Notes under the pieces: model-generated
What the model was told of the DNA's origin: nothing
What the model saw: only the letters and a program-made list of their open reading frames with translations
Database searches by the model: none
DNA from: Areca catechu
Lineage: Eukaryota; Streptophyta; Magnoliopsida; Arecales; Arecaceae
Assembly: GCA_021397845.1 (NCBI GenBank)
Contig: CM038042.1
Location: 35,660,418 to 35,724,417, forward strand
Reading direction: 5' to 3'
Length of the DNA: 64,000 bases
Shown here: one piece after another, positions 31,943-41,574 of the stretch
Layout of the letters: each line of letters opens with the position of its first letter
Numbering within the stretch: position 1 is the stretch's first letter
Position numbers and translations under genes: made by a program

Positions 31943-33234
31943 TGGTGCGGGCACCAAAGTTCTAAAGAGGCTTTAGTCTAATTCAGTATAGCTTTAATTC
32001 TTTCATTGAACTTATGTCTTGTAAATAGAGTCAGTTTACTTCTTTAATTGAATTTGAGTCATGTAATTAGAGTTGGGTTTATTTCAATTTGGTTTCTTTT
32101 GAGTCCAATTAGGATCAAATTAGTCTTGTATTTAGTAAGTTTAGTAGTTGGGTCCAAGAAAGGTTTAAAATTGGTTAAATATAAGCAAGCTCACTTGAAG
32201 ATGGAATGCACTTAACCACTTCAACAATTTAAGCCAAGGAGGATGCCACTTCAGCAAGCCATGTGGGACGCCATGTCAACCTCCCAACCATGTGGAGTAT
32301 ACCTCAGCAAGCCACCTCACCAACATCACCAAGAGGGATTCAAATTCAAAGGGGTTGCCAAGGAGTTTAATCTTCCACCATTTTAGCTAGCTATTCCCAT
32401 AAAATCTCCATGTAATTTGAATTCCACCTTTATCGCTAGGAACCTCCCATGAAAAGCTTCTTATAATTTGAAATTTCAAAAGTCCTTGGAGGCTTATAAA
32501 ATCTACTCCAAGCTCTCTTGTAAAGGATGATGAATTGAATGAAAAAAGTGAGTTTCTTTCTTCCTTTTGGTGTTATCAAATGTCCTCCAAGAGGGAGTGG
32601 GTGAGAGGCCCTTAGCTACTTCAAGAAAGATCATCTTCCATGCCAATAGCTATTAGCAAATCTTCTAGTCCATCCAAGCACTCCATTCCAACATCCAAGG
32701 TGCAAGAAAAGCCATTCCAAGAGGGCCGGCCAAGCTACTTCCACTCCACCAACTTCTTCTCAACTTCAACCATTATTTCATTAATATTCTACCTTTCAAT
32801 CTCCTTCTTAACTCTGATATGGTTTGTGTAGGATACCCAGGATTTCCAGGTTCCAAAGAAGAGGGTCTTCCAAGACAAGAAACAGAGACAAGAAGTCCCA
32901 ACAACTTAAGGAATCTCCTTGTCATCCAAGGGCTTCATCCTTGAGTATAACATGTCCAATCTTTGAGATGTTAATGCCTGGTTACCCCTCTTTCAGTATT
33001 TTTCCAGATCTGAAATATTAGATTAATTAGGCCTTATCCTGTGTGGTTTCTTAACCACGAAGATCCATTTCTCTTTAATATTGTGAAGGTTCTCATTCAG
33101 GTCTAGTTTACATGCAAATCCCTTCATGATAGTTTCTATTCTTTTACATGAAAAGTAGTCTAGCTTTACTTCATTTTTTATTTAATTGTTACTATCTTCT
33201 CTTAGATTGCATCTTTCCATTTCATCCCACATCA
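31943..33234 (+). repeat. 3' LTR of Gy-4
   Basis: 1292 bp from TGGTGCGGGCACC to CATCCCACATCA, followed by ATTAC (33235-33239). The TATA element TATAAAAT is intact at 32495-32502. The LTR copies the end of the pol frame's 3' flank as in the related elements. Confidence 0.93.
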
Positions 33235-33239
33235 ATTAC
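33235..33239. other. Target-site duplication of Gy-4, right copy (ATTAC)
   Basis: Matches 24683-24687 exactly. Confidence 0.9.
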
Positions 33240-33416
33240 TCCTTTATTCTATTACTAAATTTTATGTAGTAATCTACTTAAATTTATGAAACTATTTTAT
33301 CTTTTTTATATTTATTCTTTCTCTTCTTTTTTTATAAATATTATTTAATTATTTTAGGTACTTTATATTAATATTTTTTATTATTCAATAATATTATATG
33401 TTATTGGGCATAGATG

Positions 33417-33950
33417 GAAGAGTGTGGTAGAGAACCAAATCGCATAGAGTTATTTAACTATACTCATAGGCTAAAGAAAAAGTCAAAATATGTCGATGCC
33501 AAGTCAAATAAAGTTTCTGTAAATCATAAATTTATTTTATTTTAATATGCTACTTACTAAAAAAATTATATTATTATTGTACTTGTAGGAGTCTTATGCA
33601 CCAACCATTTCGGCAAAGTATGGTAATGATATCTCATTGTAATCTTCTTTTGATGCTGATGCATGGGTGAAAGTAACCAGAGATCCCAAGAAAGGTCGAT
33701 TATATGTTTTGGATCAACGACAAAAGCAATATCTATACTTTTTGGAGGTCCTTTCACATTCTATTCATGCATGCAGCCAGGTAACTCATTCCAATCTAAT
33801 TGTACATAGGAGCAATTTAAAAAGATACTAAGAAATGGGTGGAGAAGTGCTTGCAAGTAAAGATTGCTGAGATGGAAGCACAAGTTGAAACACAAGTCGC
33901 AGATCAAATTTCTTAGATGTTTGAAACTTGGGCATGTTCAAGAGGCATGG
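33417..33950 (+). pseudogene. CACTA-1 Ptta/TNP1-like protein, C-terminal half
   Basis: This continues the gene split by Gy-4. The reading EECGREPNRIELFNYTHRLK followed by KYVDAKSN (about 33419-33505) is the typical R-x-P-x-R-x-E-x-F-x-x-T-H block of plant Ptta transposases. After an intron-like gap comes SYAPTISAKYGNDISL, a stop, SSFDADAWVKVTRDPKKGR (33590-33700). A short Glu/Gln-rich piece EMEAQVETQVADQIS (about 33870-33915) suggests a C-terminal helix. Confidence 0.7.
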
Positions 33951-34299
33951 GCACCACTTTCAGGCCAGTTTTTGCCTGTCTCTTATAATAGCAATGATTC
34001 TGCAATAGCTGATTAACTATATTTTATATATATATATAATGTAGTTGATTGATATTTTGGATTTAATATTTATATATGCAATGCACTTTTATAAGTATTT
34101 GAAAAATTTTTATTGTATAGTATTTGACATATTAATATATTGTATGGTATTTGACATGTTTTAATATATTGATGATAAGCTTTAGATCTTTAATATATAA
34201 TTGGTTGAATGCTATTAGATGAATCTCCATATTTTGTTTTGTAAAATTTGAAATTCATTCAGGTTTATAAATTTTTGATAAATTTATGATAGATTTATA

Positions 34300-34918
34300 T
34301 AAATTTTTAATCAGTAAAAATTATGACAAATTATTTGTCAATGAATAGGAAGAAACTCAAACATAATAATAATAGATTTCTGATAGATATTCCATCAAAA
34401 AGTTTTCTAATAAAAAATTTATAAAAACGAGGCCCAAGTTATAAAAAAAGTTTCTAACGGATAATTTGTTAAAAATATTTTTGACAGATTATCTGTTAGA
34501 ATTTTTTTTACAATCTAGCTCTTGTTCTGATATATTTTTCATCACAAAAGTTTTTAAAGAATATTTGTCAAAAATTTGTCATTATCGCGTTTGAGTTTCT
34601 TTCTATTCACTGACAAATAATCTGTCAAAATATTTTTAATAATTTATCTATCATAAAATTTCATCAAAATTAAATTTTTGATAGAAAAATAATATTTATT
34701 GAAAAATGTGAAAAGTATATTTTTAATAGATTATCTGTTACAAATTCATCAGCAAATTTTTTAACAGATATGATTTGTCAGAAAAAAATTACTGACATTA
34801 GTTTTTTCTTGATAGATCAGAAGCGGCCAGAAAATCCATCAGAAATATGTTTTTTAACAAATATTTTAATTTTTTCTGATGGAGTTGCCTATCAGCGAAG
34901 CTCTTATTTCTAGCAGTG
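34300..34918. repeat. CACTA-1 subterminal palindromic repeats and right terminus
   Basis: Repeated motifs such as GACAAATTATTTGTCA (about 34324-34339), GACAGATTATCTGTTAG (about 34483-34499) and TGACAAATAATCTGTCA (about 34610-34626) fill this region, ending in TTTCTAGCAGTG. Subterminal repeats are the known binding sites for the small CACTA protein, which directs transposition. The motif here is a palindrome of the type TGACAAAT-ATTTGTCA. Confidence 0.75.
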
Positions 34919-35335
34919 CTTTACAACCAACTTGAGGTGATCTATACATTAGAGGGTCCTTCGTTAAAAAATCTCTGACAAGTGGACCTTTTTTATTTTT
35001 GGTCTTTCAGGATCAATCCTGGTATTAGAGTGCAGATCTGGCCATCATCAACCATCTCAACAACGTTGACCAGCTTTCTGGATCTCTTAATCATCTTATC
35101 TGACTCTCCAACATATCAACAGGTTCATTAGTCTAAAGTCGGATCGATACTCAAGGCAACAATAAAGTACCTGCAATCACGATGTCTTACCAAATAGCTT
35201 ATAGCTATCAAAATCCTTGGATGCGTTGTCTCGGTTTCACTGCTTGAACCGTTGTGTCACCTCTTCTATTTAATCATGGTGCGGGAAAACACCCCACCGT
35301 CCACTCTATTAATTAAGAGAAACAAGGAATGGATG
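34919..35335. other. Unassigned segment between CACTA-1 and LARD-1
   Basis: No gene is seen. TCAATCCTGGTATTAGAGTGC near 35010-35030 resembles a tRNA-iMet primer-binding site, and the plus reading IINHLNNVDQLSGSLNHL after it is faintly gag-leader-like. A fragment of an old LTR element is possible but unproven. Confidence 0.35.
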
Positions 35336-37388
35336 TGTTGCCGTCTATATATCTACAGCTTTTGCATGACCTAGATGAGTGGACTCCCCATCAGCATCAT
35401 CGGATTCGTCGGTCGGAGGTGATCAAGAAGAACAGGCCCTCCTCTATGAGACTCGGTGGAGTCACCGCGTTCGGAGGGGTCATTATGAGAATGAGAATAG
35501 CTGGAGTTCTTGGAGGGATCTTCTGATATTCCTCCTATCCTTCTGGCTTATTGTTGGCAATCCTGATAGCCGCTTCGGTGAGATGAGGTCCTCTTCCCGG
35601 TCGCCCCCCGTGAATGGAGACATGCAAAAAATCTTGGCCGGGGTACCAGCGGGGACACTCCGACACTCAAGTCGGTTGGATTTTTCCTCTTAGGAATAGC
35701 CGAAGCTATCTAAGAGAATCATGACCTGGGAGCCAGAAAATGAGCATGTGGTCATTTTTCTTACCTTGACCGAAGGTCCCTCTTACCTATCATGAGATTG
35801 CCCCTGTCATTTGGGGAGGCATGTTCTCCTTGACGTAGGCCTGTAAGGCTAGGATAGGCCTGTGAGGCTATGATGGGTTGGTGAATCTTCCTCTTCTGGG
35901 AGGTTCAGAAGGTTGGTGAAGAAGTGCAGTGCCTCGGATGAGTCACTCCTTCCTGATTAGTGTAAACAGTAACCCGGAGGCTTTAATGTAGCCTTCCTTT
36001 GCAGGCGGTGTGCTGACTTTACGTGTTGGGTTACCATTCAGACCTCTTCCGTACATGCTTTTTGAAAAGCGTGCATGGGACGAAGTCAGACGAACCAAGG
36101 CATGCGGACCGAGGTGAGGTGGGAGAGGCTCTTCGTGCACACGGACCGAGGTACGTGGAGCGAGGCTAGGCCTATAGAGGCTCTTATGCATGTGGATCGA
36201 GGTAAGGCGAGCAGAGGCCCCGATGCATGCCAAGCCAGACTGCTTCGGAACTGGGTTTCACGCATGGCGACGTGGGCAACGTGGGCAGAGCTGGCTCGTG
36301 CGCTGCCTCCCACTGATGCCGAGATACCCCCAACGGACGGACGCATGCGGCGAGGCTGCAAGCAGAGCTGGGCTAAAACGGGTGGTGCTGGACCGAAGCG
36401 TGCAGAGCCAGGGGAGCCTTGCGGACCGAAGCGGGAGGAGCCGGATCCATGCAGGCGCGCGGAAGTGCATTGCCCCCGACAGCGACCGAACGGATGCGGG
36501 CAGAGCCGGACAAGAGTACTGGCGGAGCCGATCGGGGCCATGCATCAGAGAGCCCCTGGTGCACCGAACTGTAGTGGGGCTCCATGCTGCCCCCCGGCGC
36601 ATCGAGCTGGCACGGGCGTGCCGGAGCCGGAGAAGGGCCGGGGTGCACGGAGGCATGCCGTTCCCCGAGGTGCCGGGGTTGGCTGAGAGGCTGGAGTGCA
36701 CCGCGCATGGTCGGAGCTGGGCTTGCCGAGTTGCCAGGGCTGGCTGAGAGGCTGGAGTGCACCGTGCCCGGTCGGAGCTGGGCTTGCCAAGGCGTTGGAC
36801 CAGGACGCGGAACTTCATCCTAGAGTTGAACTGAAGCGGGCGATGCTGGACTTGAGTGGGAACCGGGCATGACGGTCCGAGATGGCCAGAGCTTGGCCGA
36901 TTGGGGCGCGCTGCCCCCAGCCACATCGACGGAGCGTGCGGAGCTGAAGTACGGGGCCGTGCCGCTACCAACGCACCTCTTTCCGAGCCGGTGTACGCCC
37001 GACATGCCAGACTGGGTAGAGCTGTGCCTCTCCCTGGCGACGCCGATGCACAGGCCGAGGCGAACTTGCTGAGGTGCTGGACTCCTCCAGTGACACCGAA
37101 GTGCCGAGCCCAACCACGAGAGGTGCCGAGATGAGGTGACACGGAGGGTGCTCATGCAATTATCGGGGTTAGCCATGTGCTATCATGGACCCGAGCTCCA
37201 TGCATGGCCAAAGTGGGTTGACCGGGATGCCGACCTCGCCGCCTCAAGGGTCGAGCCCCCTTTTGAACAAACGGACCCACTATCTTCTTTTGATGGGAGA
37301 CTTGGGGATACCCGTGAAGCACGTGGCCACGTCAGCCACTAGGAAGGATGCTGTGTCAAGGCCGAATGGATTTTTCACTACCGTAACA
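35336..37388 (-). repeat. 3' LTR of LARD-1
   Basis: On the plus strand it runs from TGTTGCCGTCTATATATC to CACTACCGTAACA (2053 bp). It is GC-rich in 36100-37250, which produces long overlapping ORFs in several frames on both strands. I regard those as noncoding because no frame is conserved between the two LTRs. Two copies of a 61-bp unit (CCGAGGTGCCGGGG... GAGTGCACCG) lie at 36665-36786. Confidence 0.82.
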
Positions 37389-37403
37389 GATGCCCCCACT
37401 TCC
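37389..37403 (-). promoter_or_regulatory. LARD-1 polypurine tract
   Basis: The minus strand reads GGAAGTGGGGGCATC immediately before the LTR start TGTTACGG. This is the expected primer site for plus-strand DNA synthesis. Confidence 0.75.
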
Positions 37404-39364
37404 TGAGTCCAAAACGTCAACATTTTGGATAAAGGGAGTACCATTATCCATTCGGCCCCGCGCCATAGCGAGCTTTGTACTGGTTGCAAGGAGTCAGTCA
37501 CTAGATGGAACTGAACTTGCCAGAGGTTAGCCGTTGGTCTTTGAGAGCCTGTAGGTACTTCGACCGAAGGTTAGTTGGTGTTGCATGGTGATGGTGCTAG
37601 TACTTCAGTCTAACTCTTCTCTGACCGGATAGAAGGTGGTGCTGAGGAGGAAGAGGTTGGTGAGGTGCACAACTTGGGTGCACGCATAGATGACCGAGCA
37701 CATAATTGACGTGACCAAGCTCGCAGCACTCCTCAAGGCTTTTGACGAAAGCATAGAAGCTGCTGGAAGGTCCGAGGAGCAGGAGCTTGGTCTTGGATAG
37801 GAGCTTGACCTCAGTGAGGAACTCGGCTTTAGTGAGGAGCTTGATTTCTGCTCGGCTGAATTAAGGAGCTTGACTTCAGCTCTTAACTTGAATGCAGGGC
37901 TTTAGAAACTTCCTGGCTTTGGATGCCATGCTTCGAAATTTTCTGGACTTACTTCGCCAGACTTAGAGTCGGACGGACGAGCTCTTGTATTGGTGAAGAA
38001 CAAAGTTGCACCAAAAAGAAACTTTAATTATTGAGGAGGGATTCTTACATCCTTGATAAGGTGGCAGACCCGTTGGTTCGCCATGTCAGGAGGCGAGCTG
38101 TAGGCGGTGGGACCTCCGGAGCTTTCCATGGACATCCCCGGACTGTGAGTATAGCAGATGCCAAACTATGAGTTTCTCGGTAGATGACGGGACTTCTTGG
38201 AGTCTCCGCAGACATCTCCGAACTGTGAGTAAAGCAAGAGCTGAACTGAGAGTCAAGCGGTAAATGTGGGGCTCTGAAAGTTTCGCGGCTTGGGTGCCGG
38301 GTTTCGAAAGTTTCCGGAGTTACTTTGCCAGACTTTGGAAGTTTCCGGTCTTGAGGTGCCGAGCTTCGAAAGTTTTCCGGTCTTTGGCTCTTGTCAAGAA
38401 ACCTTATGAGCAGTGATAGGCTCTAGCAGACTGTAGTGCTTACCCTTGATGGTAGTACAGGAGCTTTTCTTATAGAACTGAAACACAGTTTTGCAAATAT
38501 AGCAGGGAAAGAGGAGTTACCTATTAAGCTTCGGTCATATGGATAAATAAAAATATATTTCTTCTTTGAGAAGGCTAGAATCAAATTCGCTGACCACCAT
38601 CTAAGGAGAGAATGGGACTCTGCGGCATGGGAGAATAGAACTCAGTTGAATGGGAGAACAAGACTCCGTTGCATGGGAAGATGGAACTCCATTGCATGGG
38701 AGGATAAGGCTCTGTTGCATGGGAGTATGAGGCTCTGTTGCATTGAAGGATGAGGCTCCGTTGCATGGGAGAGGTGAAACCCTGTTGCATGGGAGAGGTG
38801 AGACCCCGTTGCATGGGAGTGTGAGACTCCGTTGCATGGGAGAGGTAAGACCCCGTTGCATGGGAGTATGAGACTCAGTTGCATGGGAAAGGTGAGACCT
38901 CGTTGCATGGGAGTATGAGACTCTATTGCATGGGAGAGGTGAAACCCGTTGCATGGGAGAGGTGAGACCCCGTTGCATGGGAGTATGACACTCCGTTGCA
39001 TGGGAGAGGACATGTGCTTGAAAAGACCATGAGCATAAATTTTTTTCCTCCACTATGGTTAGATCGTTTTTCCTTCTCTTCTTCTCTTCTTTCTTCTTTC
39101 TTTCTTTTTTTTTTTTGGCAACCGTGCGGCTAGCCATCCATGGCATTGGCATGGGTTTGGACATTCCCCATTTGATCTTGCCAGAGATGACGATGCCCCT
39201 TCACGGCTCGGAACCTTTTCTCGAGACTACTCCTTGGAGCCCCGAGAGAGGGGGGAGCTCCCATGCCCCCATCCTCATGTCCCCAGCCTGCTCCCGGGGG
39301 TAGAGGACGAAGGTGGCTACCGTTGTACACCGACCGAGGAGCTGTGATCTGCCCCCTACTTGGC
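37404..39364 (-). other. LARD-1 interior, noncoding
   Basis: It contains a segment homologous to the Tat-1 region between antisense ORF and integrase (37890-38045), further degenerate 'GGAGCTTGACTTCAGC' and 'CTTCGAAAGTTTCCGG' repeats (37770-38400), and the 23-bp array at 38600-39010. No protein domain is recognisable. The part nearest the primer-binding site has no convincing gag start. Confidence 0.7.
38600..39010. repeat. About 23-bp tandem array in LARD-1
   Basis: Roughly 17-18 units of the form CCGTTGCATGGGAGAGGTGA alternate with ...GGGAGTATGAGACT variants. Alternating A and B type units suggest a 45-46 bp higher-order period. The His/Cys-rich minus-strand ORFs over this stretch are products of the repeat. 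Confidence 0.9.
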
Positions 39365-39376
39365 GCACCAATCTAT
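39365..39376 (-). promoter_or_regulatory. LARD-1 primer-binding region
   Basis: The minus strand reads ATTGGTGCGCCA one base or so inside the LTR end. Its counterpart in Tat-1 is ATTGGTGTACTA. Tat elements carry their primer-binding site here; the tRNA was not identified. Confidence 0.6.
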
Positions 39377-41431
39377 TGCCGCCTAGATCGCCGTGGCTTG
39401 CAGCTCTTAGTGGCCTAGGTGGGTGGACTCCCCGCCAGCATCACCGGGTTCGTTGGTCGGAGGCGATCAAGGGGAACAAGCCCTCCTCTACGGGACTCGG
39501 TGGAGTCACCACATTCGGAGGGGTCATTATGAGAATGAGAGTAGCAGGGGTTCTTGGAGGGGTCTTCTAATATTCCTCCTGTCCTTCTAGCTTGTTGTTG
39601 GCCATCCTGCTAGCCGCTTCAGTGGGATGAGGTCCTCTCCCTGGTCACCCCCCGTGAATGGAGACCTGCAAAAAGTTCCGGCCGGGGGTACCGGCGGGGA
39701 TACTTCGATGCTCAAGTCAATTAGTTTTTTCCTCTTGGGAACAGCCGGAGCTGTCTAGGAGAATCATGGCCCGGGATCTAGTAAATGAGCATGTGGTCAT
39801 TTTTCTTACCTTGGCCGGAGGTCCCTCTTATCTATCATGAGATTGCTCCTATCATTTGGGGAGGCGTGCTCTCCTTGACGTAGGCTGTGAGGCTATGATA
39901 GGTTGGTGAATCTTCCTCTTCTGGGACGTTCAGAAGGTTGGTAAAGAAGTGCAGTGCTTCGGGTGGGGCACTCCTTCTTGATTAGTGTAAACAGTGGCCA
40001 GGAGTCTTTAATGTAGCCTTCCTTTGCAGGCAGCATGCTGACTTTACATGTTGGGTTGCCATCCAGACCTCTTCCATACCTGCTTTTTGAGAAGCGTGCA
40101 TGGGATGGAGTCAGATGGACCAAGGCATGCGGACTGAGACGAGGGGATAGAGGCTCTTCGTCCACATGGACCAAGGTGCGTGGAGTGAGGCTAGGCCTGC
40201 AGAGGCTCTTATGCATGCGGACCGAGGTAAGGTGGTCAGAGGTCCCCATTAACGCCAAGCCAGACTGCTCCAAAACTGGGTTTCATGCATGGCGACTTGG
40301 GCGATGTGGGCAGAGCTGGCTCGTGCGCTGCCTCCCACTGACGCCGAGATACCCACGGTGGATGGATGCGTGCGGCGGGGCCGCAATCAAAGCTGGGCTA
40401 AAATGGGTGGCGCTGGACCGAAGCATGCAGAGCCATGGGAGCCTTGTGGACCGAAGCGGGCGGAGCCGAATCCACGTGAGCGCGTGGAAGTGCATTGTCC
40501 CCCACAGCGGCCGGACGGATGCGGGCAGAGCCGGGCAAGAGTACTGGTGGAGCCGATCGGGGCTGTGCATCGGAGAGCCCCTGGTGCACTGAACTGGAGC
40601 GGGGCTCCATGCTGCCCCCCGGCGCACCGAGCTGGCATGGGCGCACCGGAGCTAGAGAGGGCCAGGGTGCGCAGAGGCGTGCCATTCCCCGAGGTGCCGG
40701 GGCTGGCCGAGAGACTGGAGTGCACCGCGCCCAGTCGGTGCTGGGCTTGCCGAGGTGCTGGGGCTGGCTGAGAGGCTGGAGTGCACCGTGCCCAGCCGGA
40801 GCTGGGCTTGCCGAGGTGCCGGGGCTGGCTGAGAGGCTGGAGTGCACCGTGCCCGGCCGGAGCTGGGCTTGCCGAGGCGTCGGACCGGGACACGAAACTT
40901 CGTCCTGGAGTTGGACTGAAGCGGGCGACCCTGGACTGGAGTGGAAACCAAGCATGACGGTCCGAGACGGCTAGGGCCGTGCGGAGCTGGCGTACAGGGC
41001 CGTGCCGCTACCAGCGCGCCTCTTTGCTAGTCGGTGTACGCCCGACGCGCCGGACTGGGTATAGCCGTGCCTCTCCCTGGCGACGCCGATGCACAGGCCG
41101 AGGCGAACTTGCTGAGGTGCTGGACTCCTCCGACGACGCCGAAGTGCCGGGCCCAACCACGAGAGGTGCCAGGACGAGATGACATGGAGGGTGCTCACGC
41201 AATTATCGGGGTCAGCCATGTGCTGTGATGGAGCCGGGCTCCACGCATGGCCGAAGTGGGCTGACAGGGGTGCTGACCTCGCCGCCTCAGGGATCGAGCC
41301 TCCTTTTGAACAAATGGAGCCACTATCTTCTTTTAATAAGAGACTTAGGGATACCCGTGAAGCACATGGCCATGTCAGGCACCAGGAAGCATGCTGTGTC
41401 AGGATCGAATGGATTTTTCACTACTTTAACA
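39377..41431 (-). repeat. 5' LTR of LARD-1
   Basis: 2055 bp on the plus strand from TGCCGCCTAGATCGCCGTGG to CACTACTTTAACA. It matches 35336-37388 along its length. It differs by having three rather than two copies of the 61-bp unit (40689-40871) and by lacking about 60 bp present in the other LTR near 36880-36940. The many differences indicate an old insertion. Confidence 0.82.
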
Positions 41432-41489
41432 GAGTGTCTTTGAGATGCCCAAACATCATTACTTTTTATTCTTTGCACTTCTAAAAAAA

Positions 41490-41492
<3 letters not shown>

Positions 41493-41572
<80 letters not shown>
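41493..41572. repeat. (AT)40 microsatellite
   Basis: Eighty uninterrupted bases of alternating A and T. The YIYIYI-type ORFs on both strands come from it. Confidence 0.98.

Positions 41573-41574
<2 letters not shown>

Larger units (their letters stand above)
24688..33234 (+). mobile_element. Gy-4: full-length chromovirus (Ty3/gypsy), 8.5 kb, inactivated
   Basis: Paired LTRs (24688-25983 and 31943-33234) are flanked by ATTAC duplications. Inside are a tRNA-iMet primer-binding site, leader, gag with CCHC knuckle, protease, RT, RNase H, integrase and a C-terminal chromodomain. The chromodomain and long LTRs suggest the Tekay/Del type; a domain phylogeny would settle this. It interrupts CACTA-1. 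At least five in-frame stops lie in gag-protease-RT, with frameshifts in RT, RNase H and the chromodomain. Key catalytic residues are lost in three enzymes. Confidence 0.93.
23241..34918 (+). mobile_element. CACTA-1 (En/Spm), left end missing, split by Gy-4
   Basis: The right terminus reads TTTCTAGCAGTG at 34907-34918, the reverse complement of a CACTGCTAGAAA terminal inverted repeat. Plant Ptta/En-Spm protein fragments lie on both sides of Gy-4, at 23400-24220 and 33417-33950. The subterminal region 34300-34900 is full of palindromic motifs. No left CACTR terminus is visible before 23241, so that end is lost or replaced by the 74-bp array. Confidence 0.75.
35336..41431 (-). mobile_element. 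LARD-1: non-autonomous LTR element with 2 kb LTRs, no coding domain
   Basis: Two homologous LTRs (35336-37388 and 39377-41431) bound a 2.0 kb interior with no gag, RT or integrase. Next to the left LTR the minus strand has the polypurine tract GGAAGTGGGGGCATC, and next to the right LTR the primer-binding region ATTGGTGCGCCA, so the element reads right to left. The interior shares 37963-38036 with Tat-1 15818-15896, and the LTR start resembles that of Tat-1, so it is a Tat relative. The flanks GGATG and GAGTG are not an exact target duplication. Confidence 0.82.

Noticed and set aside
36075..37142. Long overlapping ORFs on both strands (up to 294 codons) in the LARD-1 LTR, and equivalents at 40035-40974
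   Set aside because: They arise from GC-rich LTR sequence poor in stops. The two LTR copies do not keep the same frame, and no domain is visible.
38601..39164. 187-codon minus-strand ORF rich in His, Cys, Met and Pro
   Set aside because: It is the translation of the 23-bp tandem array; its repeat pattern follows the DNA unit and not any protein family.
35331..41436. Target-site duplication of LARD-1 (GGATG / GAGTG)
   Set aside because: Only three of five bases match; the duplication is not supported, though mutation could explain it.
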